A DNA stretch of 15,625 nt from assembly GCA_001805375.1 (NCBI GenBank), contig MHFY01000117.1, forward strand, positions 1 to 15,625. The letters are read 5' to 3'. The translations under genes and the position numbers were made by a program. The notes beneath the pieces are model-generated. The model did not search any database. It had not been told where the DNA came from and saw only the letters and a list, made by a program, of their open reading frames with translations. The stretch comes from Omnitrophica WOR_2 bacterium GWA2_47_8. GTDB lineage: Bacteria > Omnitrophota > Gorgyraeia > Zapsychrales > GWA2-47-8. Positions within the stretch are counted from its first letter, which is position 1. Each line of letters starts with the position of its first letter. Positions 9,059-15,625 of the stretch are shown here, one piece after another.

Positions 9059-10414
9059 TTAACGATTAAACCACATCATAAATGTTTGGGCAAGCAAATA
9101 AACATTCAGACAAACAATGACCGTTGTTACCAGCCAGGCGATGATCTGGATGAGAAGGGAATTTGAGAACTTCCCCATCTTTTTTCTGTCGCTTGTGAAC
9201 ACCACGAGTGGAATAACGGCAAAGCTTAATTGAAGCGAAAGAATGACTTGGCTGAGGATCAATAACTGCCCCACACCCTTTTCGCCATACAACGCGGCCA
9301 CAATGACCGCCGGGACAATCGCGACTAACCGTGTCAATAAACGCCGCATCCAAGGCCGTAACCGGATATTGAGAAACCCTTCCATGACGATTTGGCCGGC
9401 GAGGGTCCCGGTCAGGGTTGAATTCTGCCCGGAACACAATAAAGCCACAGCAAAAAGGACACTGGCGAACGGATTTCCCAGGGTGGGGGAAAGCAATTTA
9501 TAGGCATCCCCTATATCCGCGACACTTTCATTCTCGGTCCCGTGAAAAGTGGCGGCACTGAGGATTAAAATGGCGGCATTGATAAAAAAGGCGCAAAGCA
9601 GTGCGGCGGTCGAATCGATGGTCGCAAAACGGACCGCCATGCTCTTTCCTTCATCATTGCGTTCAAACGCGCGAGTCTGGACGATGCTGGAATGCAGGTA
9701 AAGATTGTGCGGCATGACCGTTGCGCCTAAAATTCCGATCGCGATGTAAAGCATCTGCGGGTTGGTTACAATTTCCGCCTTGGGGATCAAATTCGCGATG
9801 ATCCCGGAAATATTCGGATGCGAAATAAGCATTTCATAGGCAAAACAGCCGCCGATAATAAAAATTAGGGCCGCAACCAGGCATTCCAAAATGCGGAACC
9901 CTTTGTTTTGCAGGAATAAAATGATCATGACATCGCTCGCCGTGAGGATGACGCCGACAACCAGCGGGATATGAAAAAGCAAATTCAAGGCAATGGCGGA
10001 ACCGATGACCTCGGCCAAGTCACATGCCGCGATCGCCAATTCGCATAATATCCACAGGAAGAAACTTGCGGGCTTCGAATAATGGTCACGGCAGGCCTGG
10101 GCCAGATCGCGTCCGGTGGCGATCCCCAATTTTAACGAAAGATGCTGCAAAAGGATCGCCATAAAATTAGAGATAAGAATGACCGATATCAGGGTATATC
10201 CGAATTTTGCCCCTCCGGCCAGATCCGTAGCCCAATTCCCCGGGTCCATATATCCGACCGAGACCATCAAGCCCGGGCCGACAAAGGCCAAGATCTTTCG
10301 CCAGAACCCCGCATTTGTCGGCACTCGAATGGAAGAGTAAACTTCAGGCAAGCTCGGCGATGTTAAATTCCGCCGCCATCCCGATTGCCCCAGATTGATT
10401 TTTTCTTCGCTCAT
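9059..10414 (-). CDS. mntH: Nramp-family divalent metal transporter (Mn2+/Fe2+:H+ symporter)
   Basis: This 451-residue inner-membrane protein has the Nramp metal-site signatures: DPGN in the first membrane helix (D57, N60) and ATVMPHN in the sixth (M234, H236). The methionine favours Mn2+ or Fe2+ over Mg2+ or Ca2+. About eleven hydrophobic segments follow in order, beginning near residue 43. The roughly 40-residue polar N-terminus before the first helix is in the usual range. AAAGGA precedes the ATG at 10414, only 16 bases after the upstream substrate-binding protein gene, so the two are almost certainly co-transcribed under the Fur-family regulator that opens the operon. Bacterial Nramp proteins work without a binding protein, which makes that neighbour noteworthy. 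Confidence 0.95.
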   Translation of the reverse strand: MSEEKINLGQSGWRRNLTSPSLPEVYSSIRVPTNAGFWRKILAFVGPGLMVSVGYMDPGNWATDLAGGAKFGYTLISVILISNFMAILLQHLSLKLGIATGRDLAQACRDHYSKPASFFLWILCELAIAACDLAEVIGSAIALNLLFHIPLVVGVILTASDVMIILFLQNKGFRILECLVAALIFIIGGCFAYEMLISHPNISGIIANLIPKAEIVTNPQMLYIAIGILGATVMPHNLYLHSSIVQTRAFERNDEGKSMAVRFATIDSTAALLCAFFINAAILILSAATFHGTENESVADIGDAYKLLSPTLGNPFASVLFAVALLCSGQNSTLTGTLAGQIVMEGFLNIRLRPWMRRLLTRLVAIVPAVIVAALYGEKGVGQLLILSQVILSLQLSFAVIPLVVFTSDRKKMGKFSNSLLIQIIAWLVTTVIVCLNVYLLAQTFMMWFNR

Positions 10415-10430
10415 AGCTGCTTATCCTTTT

Positions 10431-11357
10431 CTATTGCGCTGTCGTTTTTTCACGTACCGAGTTAACAATTGTATCGATATTATAAGTCATCATGCCGATG
10501 TAGGCCCCTTCGGGTCCCTCTTCTGAGCCCGTGTTATCGGAAAACAATTCTCCACCCACCGCAACATCCCAGCCTCTCGATTTAACGGCTTCCTGTACAT
10601 CTCGCAAATTTTTTGCCGGGATCGAGGATTCGACAAAGATCATTTTAACTTTTCTTTCAACAATAAAATCCGCTAAACGCGCCACTTCTTCGGCTCCCAC
10701 CGAGGATTGTGTGGTGATGCCGTGCAACCCCACTGCCTCAAAATCATAGGCCCTCCCCAAATACCGAAAGGCGTCATGTGTGGTGACTAACACTCTTTCT
10801 TCACCGGTCAATTCAAAAGCCCTATTGTGCACATACTCATGCAGTTCTTTTAATTTTGCGATATAGGCATCGGCATTGGCACTGAATTGGTCTTTTAATT
10901 CCGGCGCAAACGCGATTAACTCATCGCGTATCTTTTCCGCGGCTAAGATCCACAATGTGACATCGAACCAAATATGCGGGTCATGCTGGCCCTGCAAGGT
11001 TTGATCCTCCAGCCGCATGCTTACGGGAAGGGTTTCGCTGACGGGGACGGTCTTGATCGTTGCCCCCATCTTTTGCAAAGCTACTTCCATCTTTGATTCC
11101 AATGAAAGTCCGTTATAAAAAATAATGTCCGCTGAAGAAAGTTTATCCATATCGCTTTCACTGGCACTGTACAGATGAGGATCAACGCCCGGCCCGATGA
11201 GCCTTTGGACATTGATATTTTCACTGCCGATATTTTTCACGATATCCGCGATCTGGCCGATGGTCGCTACGGCGTGAATTGGCTCTCGAGCCTCGGGATT
11301 CAACACCAAACAAAAATTTAAAATGATATATATCAGCAACATTTTTAGAGTTTTCAT
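10431..11357 (-). CDS. Periplasmic metal-binding protein, TroA/ZnuA type (cluster A-I), without an ABC partner
   Basis: The 308-residue protein begins with a Sec signal peptide (hydrophobic 6-20, likely cut after PEA, residue 23). C16 does not form a proper lipobox, so a soluble periplasmic protein is more likely than a lipoprotein. The four metal ligands of the TroA/ZnuA family are visible: H61 (DPHLYS), H128 (DPHIWFD), H194 (THDAFRYLG) and D274 (GELFSD). The His3-Asp set is that of TroA, which binds Zn2+ and Mn2+; Mn-specific PsaA/MntA-type proteins have Glu in place of the third His. There is no long His-rich loop as in many ZnuA proteins. Such proteins normally deliver metal to an ABC permease, but none is nearby; MntH follows after 16 bases. 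AAAGGAG precedes the ATG, 19 bases after fur. Confidence 0.93.
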   Translation of the reverse strand: MKTLKMLLIYIILNFCLVLNPEAREPIHAVATIGQIADIVKNIGSENINVQRLIGPGVDPHLYSASESDMDKLSSADIIFYNGLSLESKMEVALQKMGATIKTVPVSETLPVSMRLEDQTLQGQHDPHIWFDVTLWILAAEKIRDELIAFAPELKDQFSANADAYIAKLKELHEYVHNRAFELTGEERVLVTTHDAFRYLGRAYDFEAVGLHGITTQSSVGAEEVARLADFIVERKVKMIFVESSIPAKNLRDVQEAVKSRGWDVAVGGELFSDNTGSEEGPEGAYIGMMTYNIDTIVNSVREKTTAQ

Positions 11358-11376
11358 TTTGAACTCCTTTCATACC

Positions 11377-11832
11377 TTATCCTCGGCATTTCTGGCAAAT
11401 GCCATAAAAATGCATTTCGTGGCCTAATATCTGGAAACCTTGTTTTTCCAGAAACGGGACATACACACGGTCTTCTTTCATGTCTGGGAATTCAATGATC
11501 CTGGAACACCTGATGCAGCGCGCGTGGTGATGCGGCTTCTCATCGTACATGTGCTCAAAATGATGGTGCTTTTCCCCGAAGGCTGTTTCGCGGATAATAC
11601 CCGCCTCCAACATTTCATGCAGGCTGCGGTAAATGGTTGCGCGGGACACTTTCATATTATGCTGTTTACAAAATTTTACGATCTCTTCGGCCGCAAAATG
11701 GCCATGCGAATTCATGACCATCTTAAAAACTTTTGCCCGGCCGGAACTGAACTTAAGCCCGGTCTTCTTTAGATAATCCCCGAACTTCTCCTGCTCGATC
11801 TCGATTTTAGGGTCGATGAGTGCGTTTCGCAT
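11377..11832 (-). CDS. fur: Fur-family metal-responsive transcriptional regulator
   Basis: A winged-helix DNA-binding domain (recognition segment SRATIYRSLHEMLEAG) is followed by the dimerisation and metal domain. The structural zinc site C-x2-C plus C-x2-C is present (ARCIRC and GICQKC), and the histidine-rich KHHHFEH and KPHHHARC segments are the usual regulatory metal ligands. Fur, Zur, Mur and PerR types cannot be separated confidently; manganese, iron or zinc control of the genes after it is the obvious inference. The frame is open six codons further, to an ATG at 11850, but that codon lies inside the predicted -10/operator and has no ribosome binding site. I prefer the ATG at 11832 (151 residues), possibly read from a leaderless transcript. 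It opens the fur-troA-mntH-uspA operon. Confidence 0.9.
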   Translation of the reverse strand: MRNALIDPKIEIEQEKFGDYLKKTGLKFSSGRAKVFKMVMNSHGHFAAEEIVKFCKQHNMKVSRATIYRSLHEMLEAGIIRETAFGEKHHHFEHMYDEKPHHHARCIRCSRIIEFPDMKEDRVYVPFLEKQGFQILGHEMHFYGICQKCRG

Positions 11833-11851
11833 AATGAGACACTGTATCATT
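11833..11851. promoter_or_regulatory. 19-bp Fur-box-like operator at the fur start
   Basis: AATGATACA-G-TGTCTCATT (minus strand) is a palindrome with 8 of 9 arm positions matching around one central base. Its core TGATACA-G-TGTCTCA has the 7-1-7 layout of Fur-family sites (Fur consensus TGATAATnATTATCA). It overlaps the predicted -10 and touches the ATG at 11832, so binding would block initiation and give negative autoregulation of the operon. Confidence 0.65.
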
Positions 11852-11869
11852 TAAGAAACAAAAAAACAA
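11841..11869 (-). promoter_or_regulatory. Predicted promoter of the fur-troA-mntH-uspA operon
   Basis: On the minus strand TTGTTT (11869-11864) and TACAGT (11846-11841) are 17 bases apart. The start would fall at about 11832-11835, on or just before the fur ATG. The -35 overlaps the T-tract of the terminator of the preceding gene. Confidence 0.5.
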
Positions 11870-11884
11870 GGGCTTTTTGCCCTT
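11860..11884 (-). terminator. Rho-independent terminator of the thioredoxin-like gene
   Basis: On the minus strand AAGGGC and GCCCTT form a 6-bp stem with an AAAAA loop, followed by G and seven T (11866-11860). It begins 18 bases after the stop codon at 11903. The complementary strand could also end transcription (stem then TTTTT), but no plus-strand gene runs into it. Confidence 0.85.
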
Positions 11885-11902
11885 TTTATTAGACATCCTT
11901 AT

Positions 11903-12469
11903 TTATCCGTTAAACGTATCAGCCCGCCATTTGATCGAACACCCCATGGACGGATATTGCTTTTTGGAGACCGGCACACCAGCGGCGTAATTATTGACCG
12001 CTTCTTTCAATTCTTCGTGGGTGACCTTATTTTCATCCTGCCAATTATCGTCAATGCGGCCATGGTAGACAAGTTCTTTATCTTTTCCAAAAAAATAGAT
12101 GTCCGGCGTACATTGCGCCTTGAAGGTTTTCGCCACCTGCTGTGTCTCATCGGCCAGGTACGGGAAATCAATGCCCAATTCCTTGATCTTCTTTTTCATG
12201 TTCTCAGGTGAGTCATCCGGAAAGCTCGGATTGATGTTCGGATTGACAGCCACCGCGTTAACGCGCATACCTTTAAAATATTTGGTCAGTCTTACCAATC
12301 GCGGCCATACCGCAATGGCATAGGGGCAATGATTGCAGGTAAAGACCACGAGAAGCCCGCGTTCCCCATAAAGCGCGCTTCCCTTATATTCGTTACCCGA
12401 TGGGTCTTTCAGGGTGAACTCCGGCATCTTGGTGCCAAGCGGGATAATAACTGATTCCAATAACGCCAC
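11903..12469 (-). CDS. Thioredoxin/peroxiredoxin-fold protein with CNHC active site
   Basis: The 188-residue protein has a redoxin fold with FTCNHCP (C45, C48), the cis-proline loop at CTPDIYFF (P122) and a further cysteine C177 near the end. It belongs to the cytosolic thioredoxin-like family related to AhpC/TSA proteins and lacks a signal peptide. The likely role is thiol-disulfide exchange or peroxide reduction; the substrate is unknown. An open frame reaches 12550, but a near-perfect promoter lies inside that extension at 12498-12525. The first start with a ribosome binding site (AAGGAG, five bases before) is GTG at 12469, which I take as the true start. A terminator follows. It is divergent from a metallo-hydrolase of the persulfide dioxygenase/glyoxalase II type, suggesting shared thiol or sulfur chemistry. 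Confidence 0.88.
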   Translation of the reverse strand: MALLESVIIPLGTKMPEFTLKDPSGNEYKGSALYGERGLLVVFTCNHCPYAIAVWPRLVRLTKYFKGMRVNAVAVNPNINPSFPDDSPENMKKKIKELGIDFPYLADETQQVAKTFKAQCTPDIYFFGKDKELVYHGRIDDNWQDENKVTHEELKEAVNNYAAGVPVSKKQYPSMGCSIKWRADTFNG

Positions 12470-12474
12470 ACTAT

Positions 12475-12480
12475 CTCCTT
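12475..12480 (-). promoter_or_regulatory. Ribosome binding site that fixes the GTG start at 12469
   Basis: AAGGAG ends five bases before GTG (12469-12467). The upstream ATG candidates at 12550 and 12499 lie upstream of the promoter and at its -10 element, so neither can serve. Confidence 0.75.
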
Positions 12481-12497
12481 TTTTAAAAACCGATTCC

Positions 12498-12525
12498 ATT
12501 ATAAATAGACTGCTTCCCCTGTCAA
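12498..12525 (-). promoter_or_regulatory. Consensus sigma70-type promoter of the thioredoxin-like gene
   Basis: On the minus strand TTGACA (12525-12520) and TATAAT (12503-12498), both perfect hexamers, are separated by 16 bases. Transcription would start near 12491, about 22 bases before the GTG. It is the best promoter match I found in the window. Confidence 0.85.
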
Positions 12526-12550
12526 GACAAAATCTGTTTCGAATTTTCAT

Positions 12551-12579
12551 TTGCTTAAAATATCAGAACTTTTTATAAT
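12551..12579 (+). promoter_or_regulatory. Promoter of the metallo-hydrolase gene
   Basis: TTGCTT (12551-12556) and TATAAT (12574-12579) are 17 bases apart. It stands back to back with the divergent promoter, with 25 bases between the two -35 elements. Transcription would start near 12586. Confidence 0.75.
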
Positions 12580-12590
12580 AAAGCGCAACA

Positions 12591-12596
12591 AAAGGA
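12591..12596 (+). promoter_or_regulatory. Ribosome binding site that fixes the ATG at 12602
   Basis: AAAGGA ends five bases before the ATG at 12602. The earlier in-frame ATG at 12551 overlaps the -35 element and cannot be on the transcript. Confidence 0.75.
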
Positions 12597-12601
12597 TAGC
12601 G

Positions 12602-13258
12602 ATGACAAAAGGCAAAAATCTGATCCTGGAGCAAATGGGGAACGGCCCCATGGACAACTTTCAATACTTCCTCGGTGATCACAGGACAAATGAAATAGCG
12701 GTGACCGACCCGGCCTGGGATATTGATTACCTACGTTCTCAAGCGAAAAAAAAGGGTTATAAAATTTCCGCGATATTTCTGACCCATGGCCACCACGACC
12801 ATACCAATGGCCTGGATAATTTATTATCCACGCACGATGTTCCGGTCTATATTTCCAAGAACGAACATCCTCTTTATATGCCGAAGTGTAAAAACCTTAC
12901 CCAGATCGAAAACCATACCAAATTAAAGATCGGCGGCATTGAATTCCAATGCCTCTTTACCCCCGGACACAGCCCCGGGTGCCAGGTTTTTCTCCATGGC
13001 AACACTTTGATCTCCGGGGATACGCTGTTTATCGACGGCTGCGGCCGCTGTGACTTACCGGGCAGCAGCCCCAAGGACATGTACAACTCGCTCTATAACG
13101 TGATCATGCAACTGCCGGATCCGACCGTCATTTATCCGGGTCATGATTACGGACCCACTCCTTTTGCCACCGTAAAAGAGCAAAAAGAAACAAACCCCTA
13201 TCTGCAATGCAGCAGTTTAGAAGAGTTCCTTCAGGAAAGAATGGGTATTTCATTTTGA
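12602..13258 (+). CDS. Metallo-beta-lactamase-fold hydrolase, glyoxalase II/persulfide dioxygenase-like
   Basis: The 218-residue protein carries the whole metal set of the fold: THGHHDH (H62, H64, D66, H67), H123 in TPGHSPG, D140 in ISGDTLF and H181 in YPGHDYG. The GCGRCDLPGS stretch (146-155) recalls the GCGRTD of ETHE1-type persulfide dioxygenases and the GRTDLPG of YcbL-type hydrolases. It may therefore hydrolyse a thioester such as S-lactoylglutathione or oxidise a low-molecular-weight persulfide with iron; sequence alone does not decide. There is no signal peptide, so it is cytoplasmic. It faces the thioredoxin-like gene across a shared promoter region, and its end overlaps the next gene in another frame. 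Confidence 0.9.
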   Translation: MTKGKNLILEQMGNGPMDNFQYFLGDHRTNEIAVTDPAWDIDYLRSQAKKKGYKISAIFLTHGHHDHTNGLDNLLSTHDVPVYISKNEHPLYMPKCKNLTQIENHTKLKIGGIEFQCLFTPGHSPGCQVFLHGNTLISGDTLFIDGCGRCDLPGSSPKDMYNSLYNVIMQLPDPTVIYPGHDYGPTPFATVKEQKETNPYLQCSSLEEFLQERMGISF

Positions 13259-14934
13259 AGGGAAAACATACCGAGAACTTGCTCCATCACCCCAACTTCA
13301 TCAAAGTAGTCCTCCCTCTTTTTTGCCTTATCAATCTCCTTATTTTGGGAGGCGCAGCTCTGCACGTATACGTATTCGCAGATGAGTTGAACTTGATATG
13401 CAACCCTTTTCGTTTTTTAACAAAAGCCACGATCCTGCCCTACTATACGAATTACCCTACATTTTACAGCTATTTAATTACCCTGCCGATAAGCATCGTT
13501 GCTTTGATCATTTATTTCATTAACAAATATCCTCTTTCGGGACTTTCGGACCCGCTTTTTATCGAATTCGTCTTACAGGAAAATTACGTCACGTTGACCA
13601 AAACTGCACGGCTGCTTACTGTCATGATAGCGATCACAATATTGATCATCATTTTCTATTATTGCTACAAAAACTATGGACGATTATGCGCATTGCTGGC
13701 GGCCACCATATTAACCCTTGATCCCCTGACCATATATTTTCAGCACAGCCGATTTGCCTTACCCGATATTTTAGTCGCCTTCCTCATAACGATCGCCATG
13801 CTTTTAATATTCAACTCGATCGAAAAGCAAAACACAGCACACTTTTACTGGGCCTGTTTTTTTACGGGCCTTGCCACAAGCACCAAATTCAATGCCGTTT
13901 TTATGATCCTGCCGATCATTGTCCTGTTCATCCTTCGAAAAAACTTGAACATGCCGGCTTTTTTAAAAAAAATAAGTTTGCCCTGGGCCTTACTGAGCAT
14001 TTTGGGCGGACTTCTCATCGGATCCCCGGCCTTCCTAATAAAACCGGGCATTTACCTGGAGGGGTTTCAAGAGGAAGCGGATCTCCTATTTTATAGCGGC
14101 GACATCGGCGCCCATCAAAAAAAATGGACATGGATCCTTGAAAATCTCTGGGAAAGGGACCCAGCCCTGGCCGTAATCTTTATTTTTACGATCTTTTCCC
14201 TTTTTCAAAAATTAGACTACCGGAAGAAAATCTTCCTCTCATTACTGCTTCCATCGATCGCCGTCATTGGAAATCTTGAAAAAAAATCCATCCATTACCT
14301 GCTATTTCTTTATCCATTATTATCTGCTGAAGCAAGCCGCGTGCTTGCCGTGATGTGGGACAGGCTGAAAAACGCGTGGGCCAAAGGCTGTTATATCGTA
14401 CTGCTCCTAACGATCATTGGATTCTGGGCAACCAAAATGTATCAGCGCGCGCAAATAGAATTCAAGATTGACAATCGCATCTTAGCGGCGGAATGGATCT
14501 ATAAAAACATCCCTCCGCATAGTAAAATTATTGTTGATACCCGGGGGTATGAGCCCAGGCTGTCAGGGTGGCAAGTTCTGAGCGACACGGAAAATTTTAA
14601 ATTCAAATCAAAGGAATTATTTGATATCTGCATCGCGACCTTAGAAAAGAAGATCGAATACGAGATATTCCGAAGAAAGTATAAAAAGCCTGATTGGAAT
14701 AAAATCTTAGAAATCAATGCGCCGTATTTCATTACATCCAATGTCGATTATGATCGGTATTTTAAGGCGGGATCAGCGAATTATATCAAAACTGAGGCTG
14801 TCATGAAGCTATTCCGTCAGCAGAAAGCTTTTTATGAAGACCTGCTGTCGGGAAGATCCCCGTATCATGAAATAATAACATTCGACTCCGGCTCCGGACC
14901 GATCCAAAAGATCTACCAATTAACCCCAAAATAA
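13207..14934 (+). CDS. GT-C membrane glycosyltransferase (PMT/ArnT-like, 'dolichyl-phosphate-mannose' type)
   Basis: The 575-residue protein has about ten hydrophobic segments (the first near 32-54, most before residue 275, then 320-410) and a soluble C-terminal part from about 415. The acidic pair D59-E60 in FADELNL, in the first extracytoplasmic loop, is the catalytic position of GT-C enzymes. The HSRFALPDIL and GLATSTKFNAVF blocks are typical of the PMT_2 domain. Such enzymes move a sugar from a polyprenyl-phosphate donor to a lipid, glycan or protein outside the inner membrane. Acceptor and sugar are unknown. The ATG at 13207 overlaps the hydrolase gene by 52 bases and lacks a ribosome binding site. 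A TTG at 13255, overlapping the hydrolase stop (TTGA), is an alternative by translational coupling that would remove 16 residues. Confidence 0.82.
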   Translation: MQQFRRVPSGKNGYFILKGKHTENLLHHPNFIKVVLPLFCLINLLILGGAALHVYVFADELNLICNPFRFLTKATILPYYTNYPTFYSYLITLPISIVALIIYFINKYPLSGLSDPLFIEFVLQENYVTLTKTARLLTVMIAITILIIIFYYCYKNYGRLCALLAATILTLDPLTIYFQHSRFALPDILVAFLITIAMLLIFNSIEKQNTAHFYWACFFTGLATSTKFNAVFMILPIIVLFILRKNLNMPAFLKKISLPWALLSILGGLLIGSPAFLIKPGIYLEGFQEEADLLFYSGDIGAHQKKWTWILENLWERDPALAVIFIFTIFSLFQKLDYRKKIFLSLLLPSIAVIGNLEKKSIHYLLFLYPLLSAEASRVLAVMWDRLKNAWAKGCYIVLLLTIIGFWATKMYQRAQIEFKIDNRILAAEWIYKNIPPHSKIIVDTRGYEPRLSGWQVLSDTENFKFKSKELFDICIATLEKKIEYEIFRRKYKKPDWNKILEINAPYFITSNVDYDRYFKAGSANYIKTEAVMKLFRQQKAFYEDLLSGRSPYHEIITFDSGSGPIQKIYQLTPK

Positions 14935-14938
14935 AGAA

Positions 14939-15625
14939 TTAAACTTTATATCCACTGGCGGGATTTAATTTAAGCCCGGAGGTAAAAACACTCCTGACGA
15001 GGCCGCGATACATCCAAAAGGGCAGGCATTTGCGCATGGTATAGAGAAATTTGCTCTCAATATCCGGGATATTGCGGAAGGACGGATACCGCGCGTTGAT
15101 CAATTTCTCGATCAGGATAGGGATCTCTTCCGGGTCTTTGTGGCAATCCTTGACATATTCCATGACCCTTTTCTTTAAAAATTGCGATATCGGATAATAA
15201 GGGCTGCTCGGATTATCAAAATTTTTGGCGTAGCGGGCGTTATCGTGAAAGATCTTTGTATTGTAGGTCCCCGGTTCGACCAAAAGGACATCGATACCGA
15301 AAAATTTCAGTTCATAATGCAGGCTTTCGGAAAAGGCCTCCAAGGCCCACTTACTCGCATTGTAAGCGCTGAAACACGGTGAGGTGGAAAACCCGGCCAC
15401 ACTGGAGATGTTGATGATCCTCCCCCGCCGTCGTTGACGCATCAGAGGAATAACTTCGCGGGTCACATTCTGCACGCCAAAAAAATTCGTCTCCATCTGC
15501 TCGCGGATCTCTTCTTCCGTTAGATCCTCAAAGGCCCCGCCGATCCCGAACCCGGCGTTATTCACCAGCACATCGATGTAGCCATGCTTTGACGCGACTT
15601 CGGTGATCGTTTGTTTGATGGAAAG
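14939..15625 (-). CDS. Classical short-chain dehydrogenase/reductase, 5' end outside window
   Basis: The frame continues past the GTG at 15571 to the window edge with coherent SDR sequence (KHGYIDVLVNNAG), so the start and the glycine-rich TGxxxGxG cofactor loop lie beyond 15625; 228 residues are visible. Seen in order are NNAGFGIG (22-29), the catalytic serine in NISSVAG (72-78), Y88-x3-K92 in SAYNASK, and VEPGTYNT after the sixth strand. It reduces or oxidises a carbonyl or alcohol with NAD(P)H. The C-terminal 60 residues (EEIP onward) resemble those of SDRs acting on steroid-like or lipid substrates, but no substrate can be named. It converges on the glycosyltransferase with a four-base gap. 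Confidence 0.93.
   Translation of the reverse strand, partial: LSIKQTITEVASKHGYIDVLVNNAGFGIGGAFEDLTEEEIREQMETNFFGVQNVTREVIPLMRQRRRGRIINISSVAGFSTSPCFSAYNASKWALEAFSESLHYELKFFGIDVLLVEPGTYNTKIFHDNARYAKNFDNPSSPYYPISQFLKKRVMEYVKDCHKDPEEIPILIEKLINARYPSFRNIPDIESKFLYTMRKCLPFWMYRGLVRSVFTSGLKLNPASGYKV

Noticed and set aside
10431..11357. Lipoprotein signal peptide on the metal-binding protein (C16)
   Set aside because: LNFC lacks the small residue before cysteine that a lipobox needs; a Sec-type cut after PEA fits better.
11377..11850. fur start at the ATG at 11850
   Set aside because: That ATG lies inside the predicted operator and just upstream of the -10, without a ribosome binding site; ATG 11832 is preferred, though not proven.
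14931..14949. Terminator between the glycosyltransferase and the SDR gene (ATAAAG/CTTTAT repeat)
   Set aside because: A six-base AT-rich stem with a seven-base loop and no T-run is too weak; it also overlaps both stop codons.
15539..15571. GTG at 15571 as the start of a short SDR
   Set aside because: It would remove the cofactor-binding N-terminus, and the upstream frame stays open with typical SDR sequence to the window edge, so the gene is simply truncated by the window.

Overview
The window reads as the chromosome of a free-living, probably Gram-negative bacterium with mid-range GC content, ordinary sigma70-type promoters (several TTGNNN-16/17-TATAAT matches) and AAGGA/GGAGG ribosome binding sites. 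I see no phage, transposon, CRISPR, rRNA or tRNA signal. Ferredoxin-linked 2-oxoacid oxidation, BioB and ThiC point to a metabolism rich in iron-sulfur enzymes. The lineage cannot be fixed from sequence alone; an uncultivated candidate phylum is possible, but that is a guess.

Layout, left to right. Positions 1-1572 (minus) hold most of a fused gamma/alpha 2-oxoacid:ferredoxin oxidoreductase subunit (KorA type), cut by the window edge. Next is bioB (1714-2847, minus). Across a 177-base divergent region lies a 619-residue protein (3025-4884, plus) that looks like a very divergent, enlarged nitronate monooxygenase-like flavoenzyme with a cysteine-rich C-terminal half. It converges on thiC (4902-6725, minus), which follows an IscA/ErpA-type Fe-S carrier (6854-7219) and a stand-alone FIST-domain sensor protein (7273-8439). 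All three have recognisable promoters of their own.

Positions 8599-11832 form a tight minus-strand operon, read fur-family regulator, TroA/ZnuA-type metal-binding protein, Nramp transporter (MntH), universal stress protein, with gaps of only 16-34 bases. A 19-bp near-palindrome of Fur-box design sits over the predicted -10 element and abuts the likely fur start codon. The substrate-binding protein has no ABC permease or ATPase beside it; an Nramp carrier takes that place.

Positions 11903-13258 are a divergon: a thioredoxin/peroxiredoxin-like CxxC protein (minus) and a glyoxalase II/persulfide dioxygenase-like metallo-hydrolase (plus). They are driven by two back-to-back strong promoters that show the longest open frames start too early. 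The hydrolase overlaps a GT-C membrane glycosyltransferase (13207-14934, plus), which converges on a short-chain dehydrogenase (14939-15625, minus) cut by the right edge.

Recurring themes are Fe-S enzymes and their supply (KorA's ferredoxin partner, BioB, ThiC, IscA), metal uptake under Fur-family control, and thiol/sulfur redox chemistry. The most useful leads are the unusual flavoenzyme-like protein, the SBP-plus-Nramp operon with its compact terminator/promoter/operator, and a 22-bp inverted repeat over the predicted bioB promoter.
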